Source: Coemansia sp. RSA 487
Lineage: Eukaryota > Kickxellomycota > Kickxellomycetes > Kickxellales > Kickxellaceae
Assembly (NCBI GenBank): GCA_027577595.1
Contig: JANBRJ010000007.1
Coordinates: 1-64,000, forward strand
Length of the DNA: 64,000 bases
Direction of reading: 5' to 3'
Both the position numbers and the translations under genes were made by a program. Each line of letters opens with the position of its first letter. Position 1 is the stretch's first letter. The notes under the pieces are model-generated. The model worked only from the letters and a program-made list of their open reading frames with translations. It was not told the DNA's origin and did not search any database. This document shows, piece after piece, positions 40,917 through 51,234 of this stretch.

Positions 40917-42054
40917 ATGGGTGAGTATTCATTGTGTTCGCTATTTGGATACGGCTGACAGTACGGGACAATGATATTCACGAGACAACGGCGAAAATAT
41001 CTCGGATGGATGCGATTTTTCAAGACGATGGATTAGAGAATGGATGCGACACGGCTCCTGGGCAAATCCTGGAGCGATGGATTCATGTTTGGACGTTCGG
41101 CATTATTTCAGTTTAATGGGATAGATTCGACTCGTAATGGGAAATTAGAATTCGGTTAATTTGAAATTAGCTGAAGCTCGCGCCAATTGGGGGATTGAGC
41201 AAACATTATTACTCCGTAGCGCTTGCCCTATATGGGCTTATCCAGGCAAAGTGCGGTGTAAATTGAGGAGACAACTACTCTAAATCTCTGTTGCTTTTTA
41301 CCGAAGAAGCAACCCGCTATGATGCGTTTACTGAACAATTCATTCGAGAGGGTCTCAGAGATGCAAGAAAACTAGAAGCATGTTTAAAAGGTTCAGCGTC
41401 AGTTCGGGAGTCTGGTTTCTTGGTCTGTATATGCCAGAACACACGTCGCTTCAAACAATCTCCATCCAGTACTGTCAAGCCGCTTGTCCCTTTGGTTTGA
41501 GGGTTTTCAAACCATTATTCTCTTTGTTATTTATGTGCAAAACTGAAAGCACCTTGCTAATCTCTATCTTGTACCTTGCCATACTTTATCCCGCACCCTG
41601 TCTGCATTAATTTTCAATAGGTAAAGGCCAGCCTAGAGGACTTAACGCTGCCCGCAAGCTGCGCACTCACCGCCGTGAGCAGCGCTGGGCTGATAAGCAA
41701 TACAAGAAGCGTGCCCTGGGCACTGCCTTCAAGTCGTCGCCGTTCGGTGGCTCTTCTCACGCCAAGGGCATTGTGCTCGAGAAGATTGGTGTTGAGGCCA
41801 AGCAGCCCAACTCTGCCATTCGCAAGTGTGTCCGTTGCCAGCTGATCAAGAACGGAAAGAAGATCACTGCCTTTGTTCCCAACGATGGTTGCCTCAACTA
41901 CGTCGATGAGAACGACGAGGTCCTCATCTCGGGTTTCGGTCGTAAGGGCCGTGCCGTCGGTGATATTCCGGGTGTCCGCTTCAAGGTCGTCAAGGTCGCC
42001 GGTGTCTCCCTTCTTGCTCTGTACAAGGAGAAGAAGGAGAAGCCCCGCTCTTAA
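40917..42054 (+). CDS. RPS23: 40S ribosomal protein S23 (uS12), two exons
   Basis: Exons 40917-40920 (ATG G) and 41621-42054 give 145 residues, exactly the eukaryotic length. The intron of 700 nt (GTGAGT donor, CAATAG acceptor) follows the first base of codon 2. The protein begins [20 protein letters not shown]. The decoding-centre loop [19 protein letters not shown] is intact; its Pro (in QPNS) is the one hydroxylated by Ofd1-type dioxygenases in eukaryotes. GC-rich, biased codons fit high expression. RPN10 follows in tandem 392 nt later. The intron has no recognisable snoRNA by eye. Confidence 0.97.
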
Positions 42055-42446
42055 ACTGCTCGTTTTCTCGTGCAACTTCAGCTTTTACTTTCACTGTTTT
42101 TGGAATTAAAAATAAGCAGGTCCATTTCCTTGTTTTCGATGCTGTCGGATGTTACTACTGGGTTGTTGTACCAAAAAAGCTCGAAAAGGCCATTAGCAAA
42201 TAATTCATTTGCTGATCTGGTGATCTGATCTTGGAGGACATACGCAAGCACCCACGCTTTTTCGAGCTTTTCAGCTGTCGTTGACAGTTTATATGCTAAG
42301 GCTCCTTTTTCAGCTTTTGTGTGTTGTTTTGAACTTTCTCTACTTACATTTCATATTAACTGTTTTCTTTTTTCGTTAAAGTATTTTTTTGCTTATTGCT
42401 CATCTGCGAGGGGATTTTGTTTACAGAGAGAATTTAACAATTCAGA
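42055..42446. other. spacer RPS23-RPN10 containing nested inverted repeats
   Basis: Holds a 16-bp outer inverted repeat with one mismatch (42175-42190 with 42256-42271), an inner perfect hairpin AGCAAAT/ATTTGCT (42195-42213), and a third hairpin CTGTC/GACAG (42275-42287). Together these suggest a folded RNA or a small mobile-element remnant. T-rich DNA follows up to the RPN10 start. Confidence 0.5.
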
Positions 42447-43618
42447 ATGGTTCTCGAGGCGACGGTTCTTATAATCGACAACTCTGAGTGGGCGCGTAAT
42501 GGCGATTACACGCCTAGTCGGTACCAAGCGCAAATTGACTCAGTGCATTACCTGTTTAGTATCAAGACAAACGACAATCCGGAGAACACGGTTGGTGTAA
42601 TTGCCAATGCAGGCGATAGTCCGGAAGTCCTAGTTTCGCTAACAAATGACTTGGGAGTCTTGCTCAAGGGTCTTCATGGGCTTGGGGTTCGCGGTGGCTC
42701 GCATTTTGACACAAGCATTCAGATTGCGCAGGTAAAGTATATAATAGAGTTGACCATGTGGTTTTTATTATGGATATTAGAGCTTGTTACTAATGTGAGA
42801 TGGCTATTACAAGTTTATCTTTAAATGTGTAGCTTGTTTTGAAACACCGTGCAAACAAGTACCAGAAACAGAGAATCATTATATTTGCAGCCAGCCCGAT
42901 CGGCGCAGACGAAAAGACACTTGTGAAGCTGGGGAAGAAGCTCAAAAAGAACGGCGTTTCTATCGATGTGGTCAACTTTGGCGAGCACACAGCGAATGAA
43001 CAAAAGCTCACGGCATTTGTGGACGCAGCAAACAACAACGACACCTCGAATATGGTGACTATTCCGCCGGGACCCCACGTACTTAGCGAGCAGATCAGGG
43101 CGTCACCCATTGTTGGTGAGAGGTTTGGTGGCCAAGAGGGCGGCGGAGGCGATAATGACTTTGGATTTGACGTGGATCCTGATATCGATCCGGAACTTGC
43201 GATGGCCTTGCGCATGTCCATGCAGGAGGAGGAGGAGCGGCAGCGTAGAGAGACTGCAGCGCAGCAAGCGAGCTCGAGCGAAAGCAACAAAGATGGTCAG
43301 CCGGAGCATGGGGGTGCTGGCGGCAGCGCAGATGATGGTATGGAGATGGATCTGGATGAGGACGAGCAGATCAGACGCGCCATCCAGATGTCACTGATGG
43401 AAAGTGGCCAGGACAACGGTGGTGAAGGCAACGGCGGTGGTGCGTCTGGAAGTAGCGCAAAGGGCGATGAGCTGGTGGCCTCACTGATCGGATCGCTTCC
43501 GGGCGTCGATCCCAACGATCCTGCACTGCAGGATGCACTTGGGTCAGACTCGACAAGCAAAAACAAGGATGACTCAAAAGGCAAGGATAAAGGCGGAGAC
43601 AAGGACGGAAGCAACTAG
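42447..43618 (+). CDS. RPN10: 26S proteasome ubiquitin receptor Rpn10 (two exons)
   Basis: Exons 42447-42731 and 42833-43618, with a 101-nt intron (GTAAAG donor, GTGTAG acceptor, phase 0), give 356 residues. Rpn10 binds polyubiquitin and joins the proteasome lid and base. The von Willebrand A domain (about 1-190) starts MVLEATVLIIDNSEWARNGD, the canonical family start. Two ubiquitin-interacting motifs follow, DPELAMALRMSMQEEEE (about 214-230) and DEQIRRAIQMSLMES (about 272-286). This is the animal arrangement; budding yeast has a single motif. The C-terminus is Gly/Ser- then Lys/Asp-rich, with a conserved-looking DELVASLIGSLPGVDPNDP. Confidence 0.96.
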
Positions 43619-43821
43619 ACTCTGCCCTCCCCTATTTCCGTTTCCGAAGACAAGGATAGCTATTATTTTTAACTTTTCTTTTTTATAAATCGACATTTCT
43701 TTTCTATTCATCTTTGCATATAAAGGAGACGGACGTTAGGGTTTTATACTGCAGCAGTTATATTTCTCCTCTGAATTTATTTTGAAACTGAATTCCCTGT
43801 TTTATACATCAAGGAGAGTAA

Positions 43822-44712
43822 ATGACTGAAAGTGGGTGCAAAAAGATAGCGCTGGACGCGAGCAAGATCCGTGACTTTGGCTTTCAGGTTGCCGGACATC
43901 CTGGGGTGCTGGAAGTGGAGGACAACGGGATGATTATCAAGCCGCTGGACCAGCGAGAGCTAGAGTTCTACGAGGGTTCCAAGACGTCGTGCCCAGAGCT
44001 GCGACCCTTCATGCCTTTGTTTTTTGGAACTCTGGAGCATGCTCCGACCGAGGTTAGCAGTTTGCCAGAACTGACAGAGAAGAAAAAGTATATTTGTCTT
44101 GAGAACCTTGTGCATGAGTTCAAGGAACCATGTGTGCTTGACATCAAGATTGGATCACGGCTCTGGGACATCGACGCTACACCCGAGAAGCGCGAGCGCA
44201 CAATCAGGCAGGCCAGCCGGACAACATCGGCCGAACTCGGGATATCTGTGACTGGCATGCGGCTACATGGACAGCCTGCGGTTGACCGTGACTGGTGCAG
44301 GAACCTGACGCCGACAACCGTCATGGGTGCGCTCGACATGTACTTTTCGGCAGCTGAGCAACGCGTGTCGCCCGAGTACCGTAGACAGGTGGTTGAGCAG
44401 TTCATCGAGGAAGTGACTGAGCTGAAGGCGGTGATCGAAAAGGCTGAAACGAGGATGTACTCGAGCTCGCTTCTCTTTGTCTACGAGGCAAGCAAGGAGC
44501 GTTACGAGCTCCTGGCTGCCCAAGCGGATGCCAGCAATGACAATGATGGCAGCAGCGATGGCGATGGCGACGACGGTGCACTGATAAACATGAAGATTAT
44601 TGATTTCGCGCATTCACACTGGACCCCTGGACAGGGTCGCGACGATAATTATCTCGTAGGAATCAGTAAGCTTATTGAGATACTGGGTACTGTTCTGCAG
44701 AAATGGCAATGA
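43822..44712 (+). CDS. ARG82: inositol polyphosphate multikinase (Arg82/IPK2 family)
   Basis: 296 residues, intronless. Phosphorylates inositol trisphosphate to IP4 and IP5 in the nucleus. The family motif PxxxDxKxG reads PCVLDIKIG at 103-111, with the catalytic Asp-Lys pair. LENLVHEF before it is the hinge region and KIIDFAHS near residue 258 carries the metal-binding Asp. An acidic loop (NDNDGSSDGDGDDG) sits before that strand, as in Arg82 and other fungal multikinases. The short length and absence of an N-terminal extension favour Arg82/IPMK over the IP6-kinase Kcs1 branch. Its product chain supplies the inositol phosphate cofactor of Gle1. Confidence 0.9.
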   Translation: MTESGCKKIALDASKIRDFGFQVAGHPGVLEVEDNGMIIKPLDQRELEFYEGSKTSCPELRPFMPLFFGTLEHAPTEVSSLPELTEKKKYICLENLVHEFKEPCVLDIKIGSRLWDIDATPEKRERTIRQASRTTSAELGISVTGMRLHGQPAVDRDWCRNLTPTTVMGALDMYFSAAEQRVSPEYRRQVVEQFIEEVTELKAVIEKAETRMYSSSLLFVYEASKERYELLAAQADASNDNDGSSDGDGDDGALINMKIIDFAHSHWTPGQGRDDNYLVGISKLIEILGTVLQKWQ

Positions 44713-45501
44713 GATCAATACATCTTCACCTTGGCCTTGTGAGTAAGAAATCTGAAAACGTAGCTGTATATCCTAGGATATCATTACATTTGTAGGAAAG
44801 ATGACCCATTTTTACGCTGCTTCTTGTCTGTGTAAGTCGAGAAACACAGATGACGTAGAGGCGGTTGGAGACTAGCGCGTGATTTGCTTGCTTGCTGCCA
44901 GACACAACACTTGGCAAATGTCCGATAATGCGTGTAGCATTTGCCTCTGGTTTTAATTAGTGTGGAACACATTGTTCACTTCATTTTTTTTTGCTACTTG
45001 TCTTTTTCGGTGTGTAAAAGGTCTCGTCCATTTTGTTTGTGCGCCCCCTTTTCAAACTACATTTTCCATCTTTCTCTTTACAACATACTTTTTTAACTCT
45101 AAAAGCAGCTTGGATTTGTATTTTTTACTTTTTTGTAACCAGCCTTGTCTTTTCTAGCTCTTGTTCCCACGGTGCTTGCGTTTAGAGTATTACTTGACCG
45201 CGTTTGTTTGTCAGGTCATATTTTTGTTATATATCGCCTTTTTCGGAATACGGAAAAACTTTTCCACCTTTTCTTTGTATTTAAAACCCGTCTGGATTTG
45301 TTTCTTTTATAACCAGGCAGGCAAACGCCCACCCTTTCTTTTCTTTTTCGAAATCAGCTCTGTCCATTTATTTATTTTTATTTTTCTCACGCCACCAGCA
45401 TATCTGACGATAAAGAGCGGGTTGTACTCTTAAACTCCCCCTCCGATATTGCAAGAACAAGAGAGATACGAGATAGTGACACTGGGTGGAAGATACTATA
45501 G
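44713..45501. other. intergenic, T-rich PTC7 upstream region
   Basis: 789 nt with repeated T-runs and TTTTCTTT blocks from 44975 to 45390. Small frames here are Phe/Leu-rich products of that bias. No gene recognised. Confidence 0.45.
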
Positions 45502-47427
45502 ATGGGCGCGGACTCAAAGCACCTGTCGCGTGCACTGCTTCTCCTAGCCAAAGATGTGCACGGACGGGGCACCCCCTCACTACGACATGCTGGCCGGTAC
45601 GCAGCGTCCTCAGCGCAAAGAACGCAGCATACGTCGCTCTCGTTTCTAAGCGCTTCCAGCGAGACCATTTCGGCAGACAGTTGGTTTTTGAAAGTGTCTC
45701 GAAGATGGCAAGAGAAAAAAGACCGGCTTATAAGCTTAGCAACAGAGCCCACACCGCCAACTAATACTATAAGGACAACATCGTCTGATTTGAAGAGCAG
45801 CACGTATGAAAAACTACTAAAAACGGTGGCCGACAAGCTAGCCACCGGCATGCGGCAACCGTTAGGCCCGGGAAGCGCACATATGCGGCCCAGGCGATGG
45901 ATATCGTGGAAACCGGCAAGTAGCTGGGACTTTCCAACGCTTAACGCATCGTTTCCGTTCACGATTCCGTCGATACCCGTGCGTCTTTTTCTTGTGACCA
46001 ACCCAAGTACACATAGCGGCGCCATGCCCCCCGGCGGGGTCATTATGCCGGCGGGGCTAGGGACGTCTGCGCGCAAGTTCCATTCGATGTCGTTGACACG
46101 CCAGCCTGGCGTGCCCTTCGATAGCGATAACACCAGTGGCTCAGCATTGGTCGACCCGGCGCTGATTGCCGCACAAATACTGATGCAGGCAGATGCTGTG
46201 ACCCGTGCGCTGTATACGCTCCGCGAGAAAGCGTCGCCGACTGCAGCGCATCGACGGTCGGATGGGTCGGGAGGCAATGTGCGGTCGCGTGTGGCAAAGA
46301 ACTTTATGTTTACGCATGCGGCCACGGGGATCCCCAAGTTCCAGAACCGCATTCCACTATCCACGAGGAAGAGCACCAAGGCAGGAAAGGGGGACTTGAA
46401 GAGCAACAAGAATGCGCACAAGGAGACAAGGTACCCGGAGGCCATAGATCCCAGCGAAGAGGAGCTGGCCACGAGTGCAGGTGAGGATGCGTTCTTCCAC
46501 CGGTCGGACGCACTAGGAATAGCCGATGGCGTAGGCGGGTGGGCAGGTGTCAAGGATGCGGACCCGTCGTTGTTTGCGCGGCGACTGATGCACCACGTAA
46601 GCGTGGAGATTCAGCGGTACGACGATATTGACGACGAGATGTTCACGCACTACTACGAGGCGGCGCCCGTGGACGTTCTGCGGAGAGCGTACGAGATCAC
46701 GCTGGACGAGATGGAGACGCTGGCGGTGCGTGGGTCGTCGACTGCGTGTGTGGTGGTACTGCGTGGCGATGAGCTGCGTGTGGCTAACTTGGGCGACTGC
46801 GGCCTGACTGTCGTGCGCCAGGGTGATATGGTGTACCGCACCGAGGAGCAGCAGCACTCGTTCAACTACCCGTACCAGCTGAGCACAGAAGCGCACACGG
46901 ATGGTGCATCCGACGCTCAGGTCTTCCGCCTAAAGATCCAAAAGGGCGATATCATCATTGTCGGCTCCGACGGCGTTTTCGACAACCTGTTCGACGAAGA
47001 CATTCTGGAGGAAGTCAACCACCATTTGCCGCCCATCATGCGCGCTGACGGCCAGCCTGAGCTCAAGTACAGCAGCGACTCGCTGTGGTACGAGTCTCAG
47101 CAGCAGTCTGCTGCGCAAAAAATCGACGCCATGGCCAAGAGCCCTGTGGATAGCAGCTTGGTAGTGGCTCCTGCGCCTGGTGCTTCCAATGTCGTTGCGC
47201 CGACACCCAAGTTCTCGCTCCCACAGTTCCATGTCGATCCCAAGGCCATCAGCTTGGCCATTGCTAAGCGTGCAAAGCTTGTCAGCGAGGACGCCCGGTA
47301 TACAGAAAGCCCCTTCCAGATGCGCGCTATACAAGAGGGTCTCTACTACCAGGGCGGTAAACGCGACGACATCACTGTTATTGTTGCTGTTGTGACGGAC
47401 CTGGAAGACACTCCTGACCGTCGGTAA
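45502..47427 (+). CDS. PTC7: mitochondrial PP2C-type phosphatase Ptc7
   Basis: 641 residues, intronless. Ptc7 dephosphorylates matrix proteins, including the coenzyme Q enzyme Coq7. The first 60 residues are rich in Arg, Ser, Leu and Ala, fitting a presequence. An unusually long linker precedes the phosphatase domain (about 300-635). Metal ligands lie in IADGVGGWAG (Asp342), VANLGDCG, GSDGVFDNLFDE and GKRDDITVIVAVV. The short GVGGW form is the hallmark of the Ptc7/PPTC7 branch. About 75 residues rich in Ser, Pro and Ala interrupt the domain after the GSDG motif. The next gene, D-2-hydroxyglutarate dehydrogenase, is also mitochondrial. Confidence 0.93.
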   Translation: MGADSKHLSRALLLLAKDVHGRGTPSLRHAGRYAASSAQRTQHTSLSFLSASSETISADSWFLKVSRRWQEKKDRLISLATEPTPPTNTIRTTSSDLKSSTYEKLLKTVADKLATGMRQPLGPGSAHMRPRRWISWKPASSWDFPTLNASFPFTIPSIPVRLFLVTNPSTHSGAMPPGGVIMPAGLGTSARKFHSMSLTRQPGVPFDSDNTSGSALVDPALIAAQILMQADAVTRALYTLREKASPTAAHRRSDGSGGNVRSRVAKNFMFTHAATGIPKFQNRIPLSTRKSTKAGKGDLKSNKNAHKETRYPEAIDPSEEELATSAGEDAFFHRSDALGIADGVGGWAGVKDADPSLFARRLMHHVSVEIQRYDDIDDEMFTHYYEAAPVDVLRRAYEITLDEMETLAVRGSSTACVVVLRGDELRVANLGDCGLTVVRQGDMVYRTEEQQHSFNYPYQLSTEAHTDGASDAQVFRLKIQKGDIIIVGSDGVFDNLFDEDILEEVNHHLPPIMRADGQPELKYSSDSLWYESQQQSAAQKIDAMAKSPVDSSLVVAPAPGASNVVAPTPKFSLPQFHVDPKAISLAIAKRAKLVSEDARYTESPFQMRAIQEGLYYQGGKRDDITVIVAVVTDLEDTPDRR

Positions 47428-47797
47428 GCTTAATCGAACGGGATGTCTTTTTGAAATTGCCATTTATCTTTTTTGTGTGCTTTTATTATCTGAAAAATAC
47501 CATGTGAATAGAACATTAGTTATCGTACATTGCTTGCTACATGGTGCCAGAGGGGATGTTAGGCAACGACGTGGTTATCTGCTGTGATCAGATACCTTCT
47601 TTTTCATCCACCCAAAAAAAAGGGTAAGGGGGAAAGCGAAGATTCAGCAGATTGTAAAAATATGTGGTTACTTTGTGCAAAAGCTTCTCTTCCTCCACAA
47701 TCAGCTTGTCTAGATAAAGAAAATATTTTTTACTCTTATCTGTGCGCTTCTCTGAACTAGCCAGCGATTATCCAATTATTCCGTTACTAATACGTGT
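47428..47797. other. intergenic, PTC7 to D2HGDH
   Basis: 370 nt, AT-rich; no element recognised. Confidence 0.4.
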
Positions 47798-49387
47798 ATG
47801 TCGATGCTAGCATCAGTAAGAGCCCGACTCATCTCCTCGCACCTGGCAAAAGCAACATGTCTACGAAGCCACAGCGGTACATCCTTTGCTCTTTCTTCAA
47901 GAGCATCGGCCTTGTATCATAAGCCTGCACGCAGCGATGCATTTAAGAAGCTGGGTGCTGAGGACATGGCCTACTTCAAGAAGGTTCTTCCGGCCGAGAC
48001 TATCCTGGCGACGGCAGCGGCAGGCGGAACATCGGATGCTGTGGAGCTCGAGGGGTTCAACGCAGACTGGCTGAACAAGTACCGAGGGAACTCGCAAGTA
48101 GTTCTGCGGCCCAAGACTACGCAGCAGGTTGCGGAGATTATGCGGTACTGTAACAGCCAGCGGATCGCCGTGGTTCCACAGGGCGGCAACACGGGGCTGG
48201 TGGGCGGAAGCGTACCCGTGTACGATGAAGTCATCCTGAGTTTACGCAACATGAACAAAGTGCGTGGGTACGACGAGGTGTCGGGCATCCTTGTGTGCGA
48301 TGCCGGGTGTGTGCTGGAGGAGCTGGACGGGTATGTAGCCGAGAAGGGGCATATGATGCCGTTGGATTTGGGCGCCAAGGGCAGCTGTCATATCGGCGGC
48401 AACGTGGCCACCAATGCGGGCGGTATCAGGCTGCTGCGCTACGGGTCGCTGCACGGGTCTGTGCTTGGTCTAGAGGTCGTGCTGCCAGACGGAACCGTCC
48501 TGGACAACCTGAGCACATTGCGCAAAGACAATACGGGCTATGATCTGAAGCAGCTGTTCATCGGGTCCGAGGGCACACTGGGCATCATCACTGGCGTGTC
48601 GGTGGTGACTCCTCGCCGCCCTGCAGCCGTCAACGTCGCAGTGCTTGGCGTGTCCAGCTACAAGGCCGTCCAAAAGGCGTTTGCGCTTGCACGCCAGCGG
48701 TGCGGCGAGATCCTGAGCGCATACGAGTTCTGGGACGCCAACTGCATGGGCGCAGTGCTTGAGCACCAGGATCTGCGCAACCCACTATCGTCCGACTACC
48801 CGTTCTACGTGCTGGTGGAGACAAGCGGGTCGAACAAGGACCATGACGACGAGAAGCTGGGGTCGCTGCTGGAGGAGCTGATGGAGCAGGGCGTGGTTGA
48901 GGACGGTGCACTGGCGATGGACGACTCGCAGATCGTGCGCATGTGGACGATGCGCGAGGGCATCCCCGAGTCGCTTAGCAAGACGGGAGCCACATACAAG
49001 TACGATGTCTCGATCCCGATCCCTGTGCTCTACGACATTGTCGGCGACATCACGCAGCGTCTGGAAAAGGAGGGGCTGTACACGCCTGGCGACGCATCAT
49101 CTCGCCCGGTCAAGATTGTGTGCGGCTACGGCCACATCGGTGATGGGAACTTGCACCTCAACGTGGTTGCCGAGAAGTTCGAAGACAGGGTGACAGGCAT
49201 CTTTGAGCCATACGTGTACGAGTGGGTGGCCTCGCACAGGGGGTCCATTTCGGCAGAGCACGGCGTTGGCCTGATGAAGCGCGACTACCTGCAATACTCA
49301 AAGTCGCCTGCTATGGTTGCGTACATGAAGCGCATCAAGAACCTGTTCGACCCGAACACAATCCTCAACCCATACAAGGTTCTGTAG
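47798..49387 (+). CDS. DLD2: mitochondrial D-2-hydroxyglutarate dehydrogenase (Dld2/D2HGDH)
   Basis: 529 residues, usual length about 520-530. Oxidises D-2-hydroxyglutarate (and D-lactate) with FAD. The N-terminus MSMLASVRARLISSHLAKAT is a mitochondrial presequence. The PCMH-type FAD domain has VVPQGGNTGLVGGSVPVYDE (about 127-147) and HIGGNVATNAGGIRLLRYGS. The substrate domain contains the metal-binding His motif CGYGHIGDGNLHLNV, and EHGVGLMKRDYL near the end is the family's C-terminal active-site Glu-His. The D2HGDH branch is preferred over Dld1 because of the GSLHGSVLGLEVVLPDG run. GC-rich codons. Confidence 0.93.
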   Translation: MSMLASVRARLISSHLAKATCLRSHSGTSFALSSRASALYHKPARSDAFKKLGAEDMAYFKKVLPAETILATAAAGGTSDAVELEGFNADWLNKYRGNSQVVLRPKTTQQVAEIMRYCNSQRIAVVPQGGNTGLVGGSVPVYDEVILSLRNMNKVRGYDEVSGILVCDAGCVLEELDGYVAEKGHMMPLDLGAKGSCHIGGNVATNAGGIRLLRYGSLHGSVLGLEVVLPDGTVLDNLSTLRKDNTGYDLKQLFIGSEGTLGIITGVSVVTPRRPAAVNVAVLGVSSYKAVQKAFALARQRCGEILSAYEFWDANCMGAVLEHQDLRNPLSSDYPFYVLVETSGSNKDHDDEKLGSLLEELMEQGVVEDGALAMDDSQIVRMWTMREGIPESLSKTGATYKYDVSIPIPVLYDIVGDITQRLEKEGLYTPGDASSRPVKIVCGYGHIGDGNLHLNVVAEKFEDRVTGIFEPYVYEWVASHRGSISAEHGVGLMKRDYLQYSKSPAMVAYMKRIKNLFDPNTILNPYKVL

Positions 49388-49616
49388 AATCAACATCCTG
49401 TAATCCGTCGTTGATTAGCAGCTGGATCTGTGCCAGGCTTTTCTTTACCTATGCTTTCGTGCTGCGCTAAAAGAAATAAACACACTCTCTGTTTGAGCTC
49501 AGGATAATAAACAAAACAGCTTCTCTTTCTGTTTCCTCCTTTTAATACAAATTCTTTCCTTATTCTAATTTCTTTTCATTTATCTTTAATCACTTGGCCA
49601 GCGTAGCTCAGAGACA

Positions 49617-50726
49617 ATGGACTTTTTTGGACGGCCAAAACCAGATAGTTCAGCAGCAAATTCAGCGGCTTCCAAGCCAGGCAAGACGAGCAAAGCCAGC
49701 GGCGGTTCGTCAAAGGATGCTTCCGCCGTCAGCGCCAAAACGATTCCGTGGGTAGAAAAGTACCGGCCACGGAACATTGATGAAGTGACAGCGCAAGACG
49801 AAGTGGTGCAAGTGCTGCGCAAGAGTCTGGAGACCAAGAATTTGCCGCACCTTCTATTCTACGGACCGCCAGGGACGGGCAAGACATCGACAATACTAGC
49901 GCTGACGCGCGACATGTACGGGCCCGAAGCATGCAAAACGCGTGTGCTCGAGCTCAACGCGTCCGACGAGCGCGGGATCTCTGTGATCCGCGAAAAGGTC
50001 AAGACGTTTGCGCGCTCGGTGGTGGGTCGCGCTGACCCCGCGTACCCATCGCCGCCATACAAGATCATCATACTGGACGAGGCTGACTCGATGACCACCG
50101 ATGCACAAGCTGCTCTGCGTCGTATCATTGAAAAGTACTCGCGTATCACGCGTTTCTGTCTTGTGTGCAACTATGTCAGCCGCATCATTGAGCCGCTGGC
50201 CAGTAGATGCACCAAGTTCCGCTTCAAAAGCCTTCCTCGCGAGCAGGCTATCGGTCGCGTCACCGAGGTTGCTCGGCTTGAGGGCGTTGCCACATGCGAC
50301 GGCGCTATTGATGCGTTGGTTGATTGCGCCGAGGGCGATTTGCGCCGCGCAATGATGTCTCTGCAGAGCGCGTCGCGTATGGTCCACGGTGGTGCTGGTG
50401 CACTGGATGCCAGGACTGTTACCGAGGTCGTCGGCGTCATCCCAGACGACGTCATTAATAATCTGCGGGCCTCGTGGGGGGGCAGCGCTGACACTAACGC
50501 TGTGCGCGCGCTGGTCGATGATCTTATTTACAACGGATTCCCAGCGTCGCGCGTCTTATCGCAGCTCCATGACGTTGTTGTCGAGGACGAGCACCTGAAC
50601 TCGCTGCAGAAATCAAAGATCGCTGTCCTGATGGCGGGTGTTGATAAGGCTCTGAACGACGGTGCTGATGAGCAGCTGCAGCTCCTTGATCTGATGCTCC
50701 AAGCCTCAAGGATCACAGTCCAGTAA
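49617..50726 (+). CDS. RFC2: replication factor C subunit (yeast Rfc2 / human RFC4)
   Basis: 369 residues. One of four small AAA+ subunits that load PCNA. The N-terminus has the motif MDFFGRPK, reminiscent of a PCNA-binding box, then a Ser/Lys linker. Walker A GPPGTGKTS begins at residue 83; Walker B is IIILDEAD with Asp154-Glu155. NASDERGISVIREKVKTFA and SRIIEPLASRCTKFRFKSL (the SRC arginine finger that acts on the neighbouring subunit) follow. Matching WVEKYRPRNIDEVTAQDEVV and the length assign it to the RFC4/Rfc2 paralogue rather than Rfc3, Rfc4 or Rfc5 of yeast. Confidence 0.93.
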   Translation: MDFFGRPKPDSSAANSAASKPGKTSKASGGSSKDASAVSAKTIPWVEKYRPRNIDEVTAQDEVVQVLRKSLETKNLPHLLFYGPPGTGKTSTILALTRDMYGPEACKTRVLELNASDERGISVIREKVKTFARSVVGRADPAYPSPPYKIIILDEADSMTTDAQAALRRIIEKYSRITRFCLVCNYVSRIIEPLASRCTKFRFKSLPREQAIGRVTEVARLEGVATCDGAIDALVDCAEGDLRRAMMSLQSASRMVHGGAGALDARTVTEVVGVIPDDVINNLRASWGGSADTNAVRALVDDLIYNGFPASRVLSQLHDVVVEDEHLNSLQKSKIAVLMAGVDKALNDGADEQLQLLDLMLQASRITVQ

Positions 50727-51234
50727 GCAGCCTGCTGATTTCTATCGAGTTCCCAGGTATTTTATTTTATTTTGCGAACATGGTTCTGGAATAGGGATGA
50801 TGGTTTCACTTTGCAAGTGCTATATAGCTTACATACATGTCACAATTACTTTGCCTGATTGCACTTGAAACCTAGATCATCTTCTATCATCGTATATACT
50901 CTTTTCAACGGAGAAAATAGTTGCGAGCTAGCCGAGTTTTGGAAAGAAAACACTATGTATACCCTTATTTGGAAACAAAAACGCATCATAAATGTTGGCA
51001 TTTTCTGGAATGAAAAGTAAAAAAAAACAACTATATCAAATAAATGACTAAAGAAAACACATTTAAAATACCATCAGTTGCACTGCCTTTTGTTGGAGAG
51101 TAGCTATTAATTCCTCCTATTTTCTCTCTCTCTCTCTCTCGATTTTTTTTTGCAATTCAATCCTGGCTGAATGGCGTCCCCCATCTACATGCGGTAACTA
51201 AGTAAAAAAAAAGGAGCCACATGAATATTCCCAT
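50727..51234. other. convergent 3' region with a CT microsatellite
   Basis: 508 nt between two convergent genes. A perfect (CT)n tract of about 18 nt lies near 51124-51141, followed by a T8 run. No gene seen. Confidence 0.5.

Noticed and set aside
41291-41500. 69-codon frame and a possible C/D-box snoRNA (ATGATG then CTGA) inside the RPS23 intron
   Set aside because: The boxes are imperfect and too close together, and no terminal stem was found; the frame has no support.
51123-51141. CT repeat as a possible regulatory element
   Set aside because: Simple microsatellite in a convergent 3' region.
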